Positions 48,661 through 59,105 of a DNA stretch of 64,000 bases are shown here, in pieces (within the stretch, counting starts at the first letter, position 1; each line of letters starts with the position of its first letter). The DNA comes from Mytilus edulis. Its lineage: Eukaryota > Mollusca > Bivalvia > Mytilida > Mytilidae. The notes under the pieces were generated by a model that was not told the origin of the DNA, ran no database searches, and was given only the letters and a program-made list of their open reading frames with translations. The stretch spans positions 96,316,749 to 96,380,748 of the forward strand of contig NC_092344.1 of the NCBI RefSeq assembly GCF_963676685.1, given 5' to 3'. A program made the translations under genes and the position numbers.

Positions 48661-49131
48661 GTTTTGCAGCGGGTGGCTATTTTGACGAAGAAGGATCTGC
48701 AGCAGAATATATTTGTCTTCCATCTGATCCAAATCTTGGTGCGACTTTGAGTGATAATAATTATGGAAGCATTTATGGAGTGGAATATGAGACAAATAGT
48801 TTTTTATAGTGGTGGTGGTTTATGGAATAATGATGTTCCATGTGCTGTTTGCCGATCAACAACAGCCTCGCATACGCTTATGATTGCAGCGAAAAATAAG
48901 TGTTATGATGGATGGTTTACTGAGTATGTTGGGGAACTAATGGGTGGAAATCATCAACAAAAAGCTGCATCGTCATTTGTTTGTGTTGACAAAAATCCAG
49001 AGAAAAATTTGGGGGGAGAAGCAAATCGAGATGGCAAATTGTTTTATTCAATCAAAACTTTTTGTGGATCATTAAAATGTCCACCTTACCAAAACAATCG
49101 TCTGTTACCATGTGTTGTATGTTCCAGATGA
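48661..49131 (+). pseudogene. broken copy C of the short-chain-collagen-like last exon
   Basis: Starts after GATTTAG in the right phase (FAAGGYFDEEGSAAEYICLP, YGSIYGVEYETNSF). A short insertion after AATAGTTTT (about 48797-48810) creates a stop (TAG) and shifts the frame. After it the reading continues cleanly from GGGLWNNDVPCAVCRS to CVVCSR and TGA at 49129-49131, with all downstream cysteines kept except none lost that I can see. No exons 1 or 2 precede it. One event thus separates it from an intact exon, so decay may be recent. Confidence 0.8.
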
Positions 49132-49304
49132 TACAAAAATTAAAGTTTTGAAATATCATCTTTTATTATATAGTTCATAATTGATTCTGAATCAACGCTC
49201 AGTGATATATATTTAATGCATATTGCAATGTATATATACACGCTTCTATTGTTGAAAACCGCATATACCGGTATTGACTTATTTTATATACCTTACATTC
49301 GTTT

Positions 49305-49400
49305 GATGTGTTTTATCATTTGATTTTGACATTTGATTAGTGACTTTCCGTTTTGAATTTTCCTCGGAGTTCACTATTTTTGTGATTTCACTTTTAACAT
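49305..49400 (+). repeat. dispersed-repeat fragment (TTTGATGTGTTTTATCATTTG type)
   Basis: CATTTGATTTTGACATTTGA, TTAGTGACTTTCCGTTTTGA and ATTTTCCTCGGAGTTCACTA match 53140-53240 almost base for base. Confidence 0.7.
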
Positions 49401-49737
49401 GTAATGGTTTATGTGCCGTTGAGTTGCTATATTATACCGAGTATCCACATATGCTTTTTATCTACAGTGAACACAACAAGATATGAAATCAAAATTAATA
49501 TGAAAGTTATTAATTTTTGTACTTTAAATCGTTTGAAGTTTGTCATTCATGGTGACGCTGCATATTTTTTTATTACTTAATTGTTTCGTTGAAGTAAACT
49601 GCTGCTAACGATTACACAGATTTTACCATAGATATTTTTAAAAATTAGCACGAAAAGTGAATAAGTTGAAACACTGAGCCTTTGACAGTATTTTATAACT
49701 ACCGATAAAATGAAATAAAGGAATATTTTACATGTAG

Positions 49738-49912
49738 TTAAGATAATAAATCATGCAAACCAAGAGTTTAAATGCCTTGCTTGCAAACTTTGTTTGGTTG
49801 TTTGCTCAGGCATTGCAATTAAGATTGATACAAGCATTTGCCTGAGAAAACAACCAAACAAAGTTGGCAAGCAAGGCAACTTTTGGTTTGCATGCTTTAT
49901 TATTTTAACTGC
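49738..49912. mobile_element. 175-bp palindromic MITE
   Basis: The arms pair over most of their length: AGATAATAAATCATGCAAAC with its inverted counterpart GTTTGCATGCTTTATTATTT, CCTTGCTTGCAAACTTTGTT with AACAAAGTTGGCAAGCAAGG, and GGTTGTTTGCTCAGGCATTG with its partner CATTTGCCTGAGAAAACAAC. A loop of about 15 bp separates them. It is present only in unit C, so it inserted after the duplications. Confidence 0.8.
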
Positions 49913-50799
49913 GAATTCTAAACGCGTTTAATTCCTTGAGTTATTGGATTAGACAAAATAGACAAACAACGAAAAAGAAAACCAAGCATAGGCCTTTTAA
50001 TAACATAAACTATACACAAAACAAAAACAAACAGCCGAAAAGAATCAGCAGGCCAATACAGGGACCTAATGGCATATACTTATAAAAAAATATCTATAAA
50101 GCAAATACAATCACACGACTAACAAAAGAACTTAGATGAAACACCATAAAATAACTGTGCTTAATGTAGCAGAGATGTATGTTCCTAGACATCGAAGATT
50201 ATATGAAGATCAAACACTAACAAATTGTCGATTCTTTATCTATATTAGGCGTTTAAAGAACATGTTTTACAAAGGATTGTAATATTCAACCATATTGATT
50301 ATAACAATCATTTTAATCTGCGTCGCCAAAGCAGAAGCAATGTATAATAACGGCTGGAACTATTCCGTCCTTCCGTCCAAAAGGAAACATCAAGGTTTTC
50401 ATTGCATATATGAAAGGGGATGATTCAATGTTTGGTCTGTGGCTTAATAATATTGATTTGTAGCAAGTAAACACATTTTACAGCTGCCATTTTTAGCTAC
50501 TTCCAGTTTGCTTATAGTTTAAATTTTGCAACACCCATCGTGCAAGGATCATTTTCGTAACAGTTTTTTTTCTATATTGAAGAGAATGAACTAATATTTA
50601 ATCTGCAGCTTGGTAGCGTTGAGTTGTAGCCAGTAAGCAATTTTAACACGTGCCATGTAGTCACCTCCTGTTTGCAGAAAGTATTAAATTTTACAACACT
50701 CATTGTAGAATGAATATTTTCGTTAAAATTTTCCTTGCATCAATGAGAGGGGTGTTCAGTTTTTCAATATATATTACCTCAAACAATTACAGGCAACGA

Positions 50800-52790
50800 A
50801 GCTGGTCCAGACCAGGAATTTTTCTGGTCATGAGTACGAATTGGACAAATTGTAATTTGTTATAAGCAAGAAAAACAAACCCTTCAAGCATCCGTTACAC
50901 AGATTTTTTTCTTCACAGAAAGCTTTCATTCAAAATGACAATTATACAGATAATGATAATAGTAAAACTTATCAGATGAATATTAGCATATACATTTAAG
51001 TGCACGTGTTAGCAGCTCCTTCTGTCACGTGCTTACAAACGTTTATTGCCAGTGGTATTTCACCAAGAACTGTTACCTCTTTAAATCACTTTTTAAAACC
51101 AGAACTAACTAGGTGGATGATGCTATGAGAAAAGTTCGAAAGGTAAGCTTTTTCACATGATCAAAAGTTAATTTCAATACCAAGCAATTGTACAAATGAA
51201 TCTACAAGTTACTCAAATATAAAAAAAAAATACAAAACAATTTGGTTGTTATGTTATAAGTGTTACTACCTGTAAAGGTATAACGGTTAAATGTTGATAG
51301 TGAAATTTTCAGGTATCAACTGGAAAATTTGAGTCTGTCTGAAACTTCAGATATCACATATGAGTTGTAATATCCTATGCAATTAATGGTAATTTAAAAG
51401 TAAAGAATACTATTGATTGGCGTTATACACTTCAGAGCTTGTTTTACCAATGATGACTTTAATTATATACTATTGTCAGCCAATATATTGTGTTTGGGGT
51501 TCAAGAACTTACAGATCGATGAGTAAACGGCAGCATGGGGAATTCGCTCCAGTTGATCAATGAACTGTGAATCGCAAAGTAAAGCCATATACATGTTTCT
51601 AATATGATGTTCTGATGATTTCATTATATTAGTTTCATCAGCAATGGAATCTCTCGTAGGATTTCAAACTTAAATAATTGATAATGTTATATCTGTATGA
51701 TATTTAGATAGATAAATGTAAGGCGCCAACGTCCAGATTACCTTACCCGAGTCGGGGAATTAACAGAAAACACAATCTAATAAACAATACTTCACAAGTT
51801 GGTGATGCTATAGAAAAATAACGATAATTGTGTTTCCTGTGACTGTGATATTGTTTTCATTCCCAATAGGTAAGTTTTAAATACAATATGGGATATATTT
51901 TTATATTTCCTTTAACTTCTTTCTTCTTCATATAATTCTAACGTTTAAAAGTATGAATATAGCATGGATAAATATGTAAACGCTTTGTTTCTAGACATGG
52001 TTCCATTCATCCAAAAACAAATTATATTTTCAGCAGTAATCAATAGTTTAGTTTACTATGGGAATTTAAATATAAATTTACTGGTTGGTATATAAAAGGA
52101 ATTTTGGTAAGCTCTCAATAAGTGTACAAAATAATTGTTGTATTCTATGATATAAGTAAAGTCTTTGAGAGAGATTGACATAAGGTCTGCTTTTCAAATT
52201 GTATCAAAGTGGAATATTTGGTAATTTATTGAAATGTATGAACAGTATATATCCGTAAGCTCCAACCATGTGGTAATAAATTAGACAAGATCATCTGAAT
52301 AGCTGAAGGCAGGGATTCCCTTTGGTCTATTTTTGGGCCTTTATTGTTTTTAGTTTTTATAAATGACACTGTCGATGTTTTAGTCATGCCAAAATTATAT
52401 CTTCACTGATACATTACTTAATTGTATTTAGTATTTGATAACACGATCGAAACTGTGAATATGATTTAATTTGATGCGACTGTCATACAAGTGAGAGTTT
52501 TATATTTTTGTTACGTTTATATGCTATAATAGACACTTGAGTAAACATTTCACTGCATTCGTTTGCAGATTGTTCCAATGTTTTCTTGTAATTTTAATAA
52601 AGTGTTTCACCATTTGGTTATATTTTGTAATAAGAGTAAGTGGGTATTTTTCTGGTTCTTGTTTTTCTTAAGTTTTTTTTATTAATAATTTGGAACCAAA
52701 TCGAACGACTAACGAGTTCTGTCCCCTTGTTGTTTTAAGCTTGTAATAGATTCAGATTAAGTATGCTAATTAGATATGTGCGCATAAAAA
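50800..52790. other. no confident feature
   Basis: AT-rich sequence without a gene I can support. Two weak exon-like spots are noted among the findings (51110-51145, with a good donor AAAG-GTAAGC, and 51826-51870). Otherwise nothing recognised. Confidence 0.5.
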
Positions 52791-52795
52791 GTGCG

Positions 52796-53095
52796 CACAA
52801 ATCTCAGTGTGTAATTTTAAATTCTCAGTGTGTAATTTTAAATTCTCAGTGTGTAATTACAAATTCTCAGTGTGTGTTTTCAGTTTATTTATTATCAGTG
52901 TGTCTTTTTGAAATCTCAGTGTGTAATTTTCAATTCTCAGTGTGCGTTTTTCATTTTTGTAATCTCAGTGCGTCTTTATGAAATCTCAGTGTGTAATTTT
53001 TAATTCTCAGTGTGTAATTTTCAATTCTCAGTGTGCGTTTTGAAGCTTTTAAATCTCAGTGTGCTTTGTTGTAATTCTCAGTGTGTTAATTTTTC
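52796..53095. repeat. 21-bp minisatellite, about 14 copies
   Basis: Unit CTCAGTGTGTAATTTTAAATT with variants (TGTGCGTTTTTCA, GTGTCTTTATGAAA). The plus-strand frame over it gives an SVCNF-type peptide repeat that is a by-product. Confidence 0.9.
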
Positions 53096-53139
53096 GAAAA
53101 ATGGTTTAAACATAGTTTTGACGAGAACGGCTTGCCATA

Positions 53140-53240
53140 AGTTGTTGTCCATTCGTTTGATGTGTAATGTCATTTGATTTTGCCATTTGATTAGGGACTT
53201 TCCGTTTTGAATTTTCATCCGAGTTCAGTATTTTTGTGAT
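53140..53240 (+). repeat. dispersed-repeat fragment, second copy
   Basis: CGTTTGATGTGTAATGTCAT, TTAGGGACTTTCCGTTTTGA and ATTTTCATCCGAGTTCAGTA match 49305-49400. The stretch 53,240-54,200 shows nothing further. Confidence 0.7.
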
Positions 53241-54207
53241 TTTACTTTTTGCAATTCTTAACAATAACTTATTTAAAAAAATATAGCAGGTCATAATATT
53301 TCAATGCCAAAAAAATACAGAATCTATGATTATTCCTAGAAAAAAACAGAAGCTTTACCACCACCTACAGATAAATAACCAGGGACTAAACAAACCGACA
53401 TTCACAAATTTATTTTTCTAATGATGGATTTTGGCAAGACCATATGGAATACACAATGAATAATTCTTGCTTAATGTTCAAAATTCTAAGAAAAATTAGG
53501 AGCGTTGTCAACCGGTTCACGCTGGAAAAAATTTAAGGCATATTCTAAAATGCAACGATGTTGTTCGAATCGCGATTCCCGTTTATGTCATTTGGAAACG
53601 ACAGGCGACAGACTTCTTCCGTTGAATGCTCACTTATTTAGAAAAAAAATAACCCAACAGAATCAGATGTAAGCTTACAGACAGACCTTTATGCCTTACA
53701 ATGATTCCAAACACCAAATAAAGTTGACCTATTCCTTGAAGTATCTGAAAAAAAACAAACCCAGATCAAACCCCATATACTTTTTATTGACGTATCAACA
53801 CTGAAAATGGGACCAATGTAAGATGAAACCCGTTAGACTGAAATGCATACATATACATTCATTCCATACACCAAATATGGTTGCCCTAAATAAACATTCT
53901 AAAATTATATGCGATACGGCCATGATCACGGAAAACGTAACTTAACTTTCGAGGTCAGGTGAACACTCTCTGGTGGACATGTCGTAGGTCTTGCAATGAA
54001 CTAATATACAATATCAAACTATCCTTTCACACGACACAAAAATTTACAGTTTTTAGGCATTGGCTGAACTTAAACAATAAGGTAAAGGAAAATAGGCAAA
54101 GGACAGACGGGAACTTTAAAATATAAGGCATCTATTATAAAGGTATTCAGCACCAAGGTCTTTTATTCTCAGATATAATAAAGTTTTGTACAAATAGGTG
54201 ATAAATT

Positions 54208-54793
54208 TGGAGTAGGTCCGGTAAGGGCGGATTTTGGCCTCAAATTTCAAGTTTATCTGACGAAAGATTTTGGACACTTTTTAAACACTTAAATGTCTAT
54301 TTCAGTTGATTCAATTGTTTTAAGTGAAAGATTTTAACTGATTAAGTAATTAAAAATGCTCCAATTCAAGCTTAAATATGAAAAATCTATCAAATATGCC
54401 AAAAATTGTCACTTTTCACATGGTTTTTGTCAAAAATGAAAGTGGCCGCATCGGTGACGTGTTCATCCTCAACATTTATATGTGGTATGTATTATCATCA
54501 AATACAACTTATATTTCAATATTAAGAATGAACACAAATGCGGCCACTTTCGTTTCAGACGGAAACCGTCTAAAATTTAACTCAAATGCTAAGATTGTGA
54601 AGATTTCAGTAATTTAGCATGACTAAATGATGCTAGTACCCGATACATGTACATGGCATTGTCAAAAACAGACCATATTTATGTAGCAGAAGCAATCTAC
54701 TTTCAAAAAGATAACTTAAAGTTTACATTTCAACAATCTTGTAAAATTGCTATATGTTGGGGCCAAAAAGGGGTCTTACTGGACCTACTCCTT
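54208..54793. mobile_element. intact MITE with GGAGTAGGTCC inverted repeats
   Basis: Left TTGGAGTAGGTCCGGTAAGG; right GGTCTTACTGGACCTACTCC. The interior matches the split copy at 23921-25548 in order. It contains an internal inverted pair around AAATGAAAGTGGCCGCATC and its partner GAATGAACACAAATGCGGCC. Non-coding despite a 79-codon frame. Confidence 0.8.
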
Positions 54794-54799
54794 TGAGTT

Positions 54800-55790
54800 C
54801 TTAGTTGTAATTCATCACTGTAATTGAAATTCAATGTTCCAGTGGACAAAAGAAGCCGAATATACAAATTAACGTTAACCACGTTCGTTCAGTATAATTA
54901 TAATCAATGGTGCCTGCTGGGATAACAGTTTGTTGTAAAATACAATTCTGCCAGTACTATGTCAGTACTTTCCTATTTCAACATTACATTACAGATGATT
55001 GCACATCATTAAACATGCCCACATGTGTCTTTATTATTTTTAAAAAGGATTTCCAAGAAATTAACTCTGTTTACAATCAAGTCATTATAGCATTGAAGTA
55101 TAGATTGTTCAAAACAATGTCAATAATATAACAAAACAATGTCAAATAAAATCTGAATACTTTGGACATATATGGTAATTCAAATGAATAACAAATAAGT
55201 CTTTTTTTAAGCAATAATTTAAACAATCAGAAACCAATAGTAACAGAACATACACCACACAAAAACAAAAGTTGCATGTTTACAAATGATGCATTATCCC
55301 ATACTTCATTTCGCCCATTTTCAAGCATCCCACCAATGAAATCCATGGTTTTGAGATAAGAAATTATTTTGCAATTTTGGTCTATTTAGTTTTGAAGTCG
55401 TAGATTATAGTTTCGATATACTTGTTGCATTAAAAAAATTCAATTAGTAGTTCATGGAAGAAATCCAATATATGATAACATATATATTCTGGGAATAACA
55501 ATTTTAAACACATGATATCTATTGATGTTCAAATTACCAGGGGATTTTTTTCCTGTTCTATAATTGATTACATACCTATAAAATGTAGGTTGCTAGGAAC
55601 AAGAAAGTATATACTTATGAGATAAAGGAGAGATTGCTTTCAGAAACAGATGGAATCCATCGATTTTTTAAGTAACAATAACTATTAAACAAGCTTTCAT
55701 ACTACTTTTTTATTTATGTTTTGATTCTCCTATCGTTATGTCTCTGTTTATCATCTTTAAAACCTATCATTGGCTAATTAACTTATTTAG
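54800..55790. other. no confident feature
   Basis: AT-rich sequence without a supported gene or repeat; the 74-codon frame near 54907 has no protein-like features. Confidence 0.5.
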
Positions 55791-55804
55791 AACTTTGCTC
55801 AGAT

Positions 55805-55853
55805 CAAGGATTTGTATAGTAAGAGATTCCAATCCTTCTTACTATACTAATCC
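55805..55853. mobile_element. 49-bp palindromic insertion with a 10-bp target duplication
   Basis: TTGCTCAGAT occurs at 55795-55804 and again at 55854-55863. Between them is a 49-bp palindrome with arms GGATTTGTATAGTAAG and CTTACTATACTAATCC (one mismatch). Nothing else is inserted. It is too small for a usual MITE. Confidence 0.65.
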
Positions 55854-55960
55854 TTGCTCAGATGGAACTTTTATAGTTTTTCCAGCCATATAATTCAATA
55901 CACTAAAGATGACATTTGAACAAACATGAGTATAAATGACCCTATTGACATTAAATCCTA

Positions 55961-56411
55961 AATAGAATGAAATTCAAAACAGTGTGGCTGTGGCCATTGA
56001 TTGACACATTAAATTCATCCATTGACCGGGTCAATTTTCATGAACGTTTGTCTGTAACGACCACTGTTCACGACGTACCTACGATAGACATTTAAACTGT
56101 GGGGTCACCAAAGGTTTCTTAACGCCTTTAATTATAAAATAATTCGAAAAGTTAATCAGGAATAACCTTTATGTTTTGATTTATATAATTGATATAAATC
56201 AAAACATCGTGTTATTTCTGATTAATTTTTCGAATTACTTTATTAAGATGTTGAGAACCTTTGGTGACCCCATAGTTTAAGCGTCTTTAAAAAGTACATA
56301 GTGAGCAGTGGTCGTTACATACAAACGTTCACCTAAATTGTCCCAGTCAATGGATGAATTTAATGTGTCAAGCAATGGCCACAGCTACACTGTTTTGAAT
56401 TTCATTCTATT
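55961..56411. mobile_element. 451-bp hairpin element, copy 1
   Basis: The ends AATAGAATGAAATTCAAAAC and GTTTTGAATTTCATTCTATT are perfect inverted repeats. The arms pair almost to the centre (TTTTGATTTATATAATTGATATAAATCAAAA at about 56174-56204). Landmarks: TAACGACCACTGTTCA, GGGGTCACCAAAGGTTTC. No coding frame. Copy 2 lies at 57597-58043. Confidence 0.85.
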
Positions 56412-56678
56412 GTTTCAAGTAGGGTTTCTGGGGGCAGATTAGAACAAGAATGTTGTAACTCATTAAAGAATCAAAACTTTCACTAATTAATAATTCTATC
56501 CGGTAATATCATTGTTGATTGACTTTCATTTGAAAAGATCTCAGATTAAAACGTATATACTTTGATCTGTAAGAAAAAAATAAGTTAACCCTTATTTGGT
56601 TGGGTCATTGTCGCCTTCAGAATTTTAAGTGCTGGTGGTTGAAACGGTGGCAGAATGCGGCCATGAAAGAAAAAAAAA

Positions 56679-57074
56679 TATGTCGTTCCCTCACGATGCT
56701 ATGTCGTTCCCACAAGATAGTTATCTCGTTCCCTCAAGATGCTATGTTGTTCCCTCAAGATGTAATGTTGTTCCCTCAAGATGTTATGTTGTCCCCTCAA
56801 GATAATTATCTCGTTCCCTCAAGATACTATGTTTTTCCCTCAAGATACTATGTTTTTCCCTCAAGATACTATCTCGTTCCCTCAAGATACTATCTCGTTC
56901 CCTCAAGATACTATGTTGTTCCCTCAAGAGATAGCAATCTCGATCCTCAAGATGATATGTCGTTCCCTCGAGATGTTATGTCGTTTCCACAAGTAAGTCA
57001 TCCCGTCCCCTCAAGATACTATGTATTTCCCACAAGATAATATGTCGTTTCCACAAGATAGTTATCTCGTTCCT
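56679..57074 (+). repeat. 21-22-bp minisatellite, forward block
   Basis: Unit CTATGTCGTTCCCTCAAGAT (plus A or G) repeated about 18 times with TGTTG/TTTTT/CTCG variants. The 146-codon plus-strand frame and its shadow simply translate the 7-residue period (PSRYYVF / PQDTMLF) and are not a gene. The block faces an inverted block across a short centre at 57075-57077. Confidence 0.9.
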
Positions 57075-57077
57075 TGT

Positions 57078-57596
57078 AGGAACAAGATAACTATCTTGAA
57101 GACAACAGAACATCTTAAGGGAACAGCATATTATCTTTAGGGAACAAGATAACTATCTTGTGAAAACGACATATCATCTTGAGGGAACAAGACAACTATT
57201 TTGTTGAAACGACATAGCATTTTGAGAAAACGACATAATATCTTGAGGGAACGACATATCATCTTTAGCGAACGACATAATTTCTTGAGGGAACGACAAA
57301 GCATCTTGAGGGAACGATTAAGTATCTTGAAGGAACGAGATAACTATCTAATGGGGACAACATATCATCTTGAGTGAACGAGATAACTATCTTGTGGAAA
57401 CGACATAGCATCTTGAGGGAACGACATATCATCTTGAGTGAACGAGATAACTATCTTTTGGGAACGACATAGCATATTGAGGGAACGACATATCATCTTG
57501 AGTGAACGAGATAACTATCTTTTGGGAACGACATAGCATCTTGAGGGAACGGCATATCATCTTGAGTGAACGAGACAACTATCTTGTGGGAACGAC
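57078..57596 (-). repeat. 21-22-bp minisatellite, inverted block
   Basis: The same unit in reverse orientation (ATCTTGAGGGAACGACATAG), about 23 copies, running directly into hairpin copy 2. At the junction, GTTATCTCGTTCCT / AGGAACAAGATAAC forms a near-perfect palindrome around TGT. Confidence 0.9.
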
Positions 57597-58043
57597 ATAG
57601 AATCATATTCAAAACAGTGTAGCTGTGGCCATTGATTGACAACCTTAAATTATCCCATTGACTGGGGCAGATTATGTGAACGTTTGTTTGTAACGACCAC
57701 TGCTCACTACTTACTTATTATAGAATTTAAGCTGTGGATCACCAAAGGTTCTTAACGCCTTTAATATTAAAATAATTCGAAAAATTATTCAGGAATAACT
57801 TTATGTTTTGATATATATTATTGATACAAATCAAAACATCGTGTTATTCCTGATTAGTTTTTCTAATTACTTTATTTATGAGTTGAGAACCTTTTGTGAC
57901 CCCACAGTTTAAGTGTCTTTAACAAGTACATAGTGAGCAGCGGTCGTTACAGACAAACGTTCACCTAATCTGTCCCAGTCAATGGGATAAATTAAGGTCG
58001 TCAATCAATGACCACAGCTACACTGTTTTGAATATGATTCTAT
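57597..58043. mobile_element. 447-bp hairpin element, copy 2
   Basis: The ends ATAGAATCATATTCAAAAC and GTTTTGAATATGATTCTAT are perfect inverted repeats but differ from the ends of copy 1. The internal landmarks (CGTTTGTTTGTAACGACCAC, ATCACCAAAGGTTCTTAACG) and the AT-rich centre match copy 1. Confidence 0.85.
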
Positions 58044-58139
58044 TGTCATCTGTATACAATGCTGCTGTTAAAAATTTGGTTAATTTGTAATCTACCAACC
58101 CCAATTATGTTCCCTGATTCAACAAACGCCTCTACAGTA

Positions 58140-58141
<2 letters not shown>

Positions 58142-58188
<47 letters not shown>

Positions 58189-58190
58189 GA
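58142..58190. repeat. (TC)n followed by (TA)n microsatellite
   Basis: CTCTCTCTTTCTCTCTCTCT runs into TATATATATATATATAGA. From 58,190 to 58,910 nothing else is recognised. Confidence 0.95.
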
Positions 58191-58974
58191 TATTCGTAAT
58201 TACATGGTTAATTTAAAGTCATAAGATACCTCAAATTAAAAAAAATTATGCATATGTTTTTTTATAACTAAATGGATAGTTTTCATTATACAACTTATGT
58301 GCAGACCATACTTTTTTCTGAGGAACATTCTTGAATTTGTCAACATTAAGAAGAAGTTTACTTATTTTTCATGAGGAAGCAATTCGCCGACATATTTTCC
58401 GTATGCATAGTGACCTAAGCGTAACCCTCCTCGTAAAAATCCGGTGATCGCAATACGCATGGATCTGTCATTAAAATAAACAATTATCTGATTGTACATG
58501 TTAAACACGTGCTCAATACCCATGCTTTTTGTTATTTGTTTACTATCAATCGGTAAACTTCGGCTTCAAAACACGGCATTTAATGAGCAGCCATATTTGT
58601 TAAATCATTACAGACAGAGAAAAAAAATGACGATTAAACGATATATTTGCGTAAAAAAATGAGAAATTCGTGCACAGAGGAATAAGTTTATGATATATAC
58701 ATGCATTGGTTCTAGATTGGATAAACATTATTTTTCACCACTCACTCGTTTCATATGACTTTAAACTGTTAACTCGAAAATGATGGAGAAATGATGTGAA
58801 ATTTTTTATTTAGTCCAATAAGAGTATGTGCTAATAGCTATATTTATCATTATAAGGTAATAATTTCATGAACTACCTGCTAATGATACTGATGCTGTGA
58901 TTGATATGGAACGCCATGACTGTCTTCTGATGTTTATTGTTCAATATGTTCGGTGCTTTATGCATTATGTTCAG

Positions 58975-59105
58975 TAGTATCTATATTATGTTCAGTAGTA
59001 TCTATATTATGTTCAGTAGTATTTATATTATGTTCAGTAGTTTTCATATTAAGTTCAGTAGTTTTGACATTATGTTAGTTTTGACATTATGTTCGGTGCT
59101 TTGAT
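58975..59105 (-). repeat. 21-bp minisatellite in the left arm
   Basis: TATGTTCAGTAGTATCTATAT-type units. Read on the minus strand they give a TTEHNVK-type heptapeptide repeat in an 86-codon frame (59044-59304). The right arm holds the same array inverted (62035-62170). Confidence 0.8.

Larger units (their letters stand above)
48600..50790 (+). repeat. segmental duplication unit C
   Basis: From ACGTGCTTCCATTTCAAA through the exon-3 copy and its 3' flank to the ATTACCTCAAACAATTACA phrase (50770-50790), parallel to units A and B, with a palindromic MITE at 49738-49912 and a dispersed-repeat fragment at 49305-49400 inserted. Confidence 0.7.

Noticed and set aside
52763-52981. Possible CRISPR-like or short regular repeat array
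   Set aside because: The 21-bp units are contiguous without unique spacers: a minisatellite in animal DNA.
56600-57040. 146-codon frame with PSRYYVF/PQDTMLF repeats
   Set aside because: It is the translation of a 21-22-bp minisatellite; two overlapping frames are equally repetitive and no start context or conserved non-repeat part is present.
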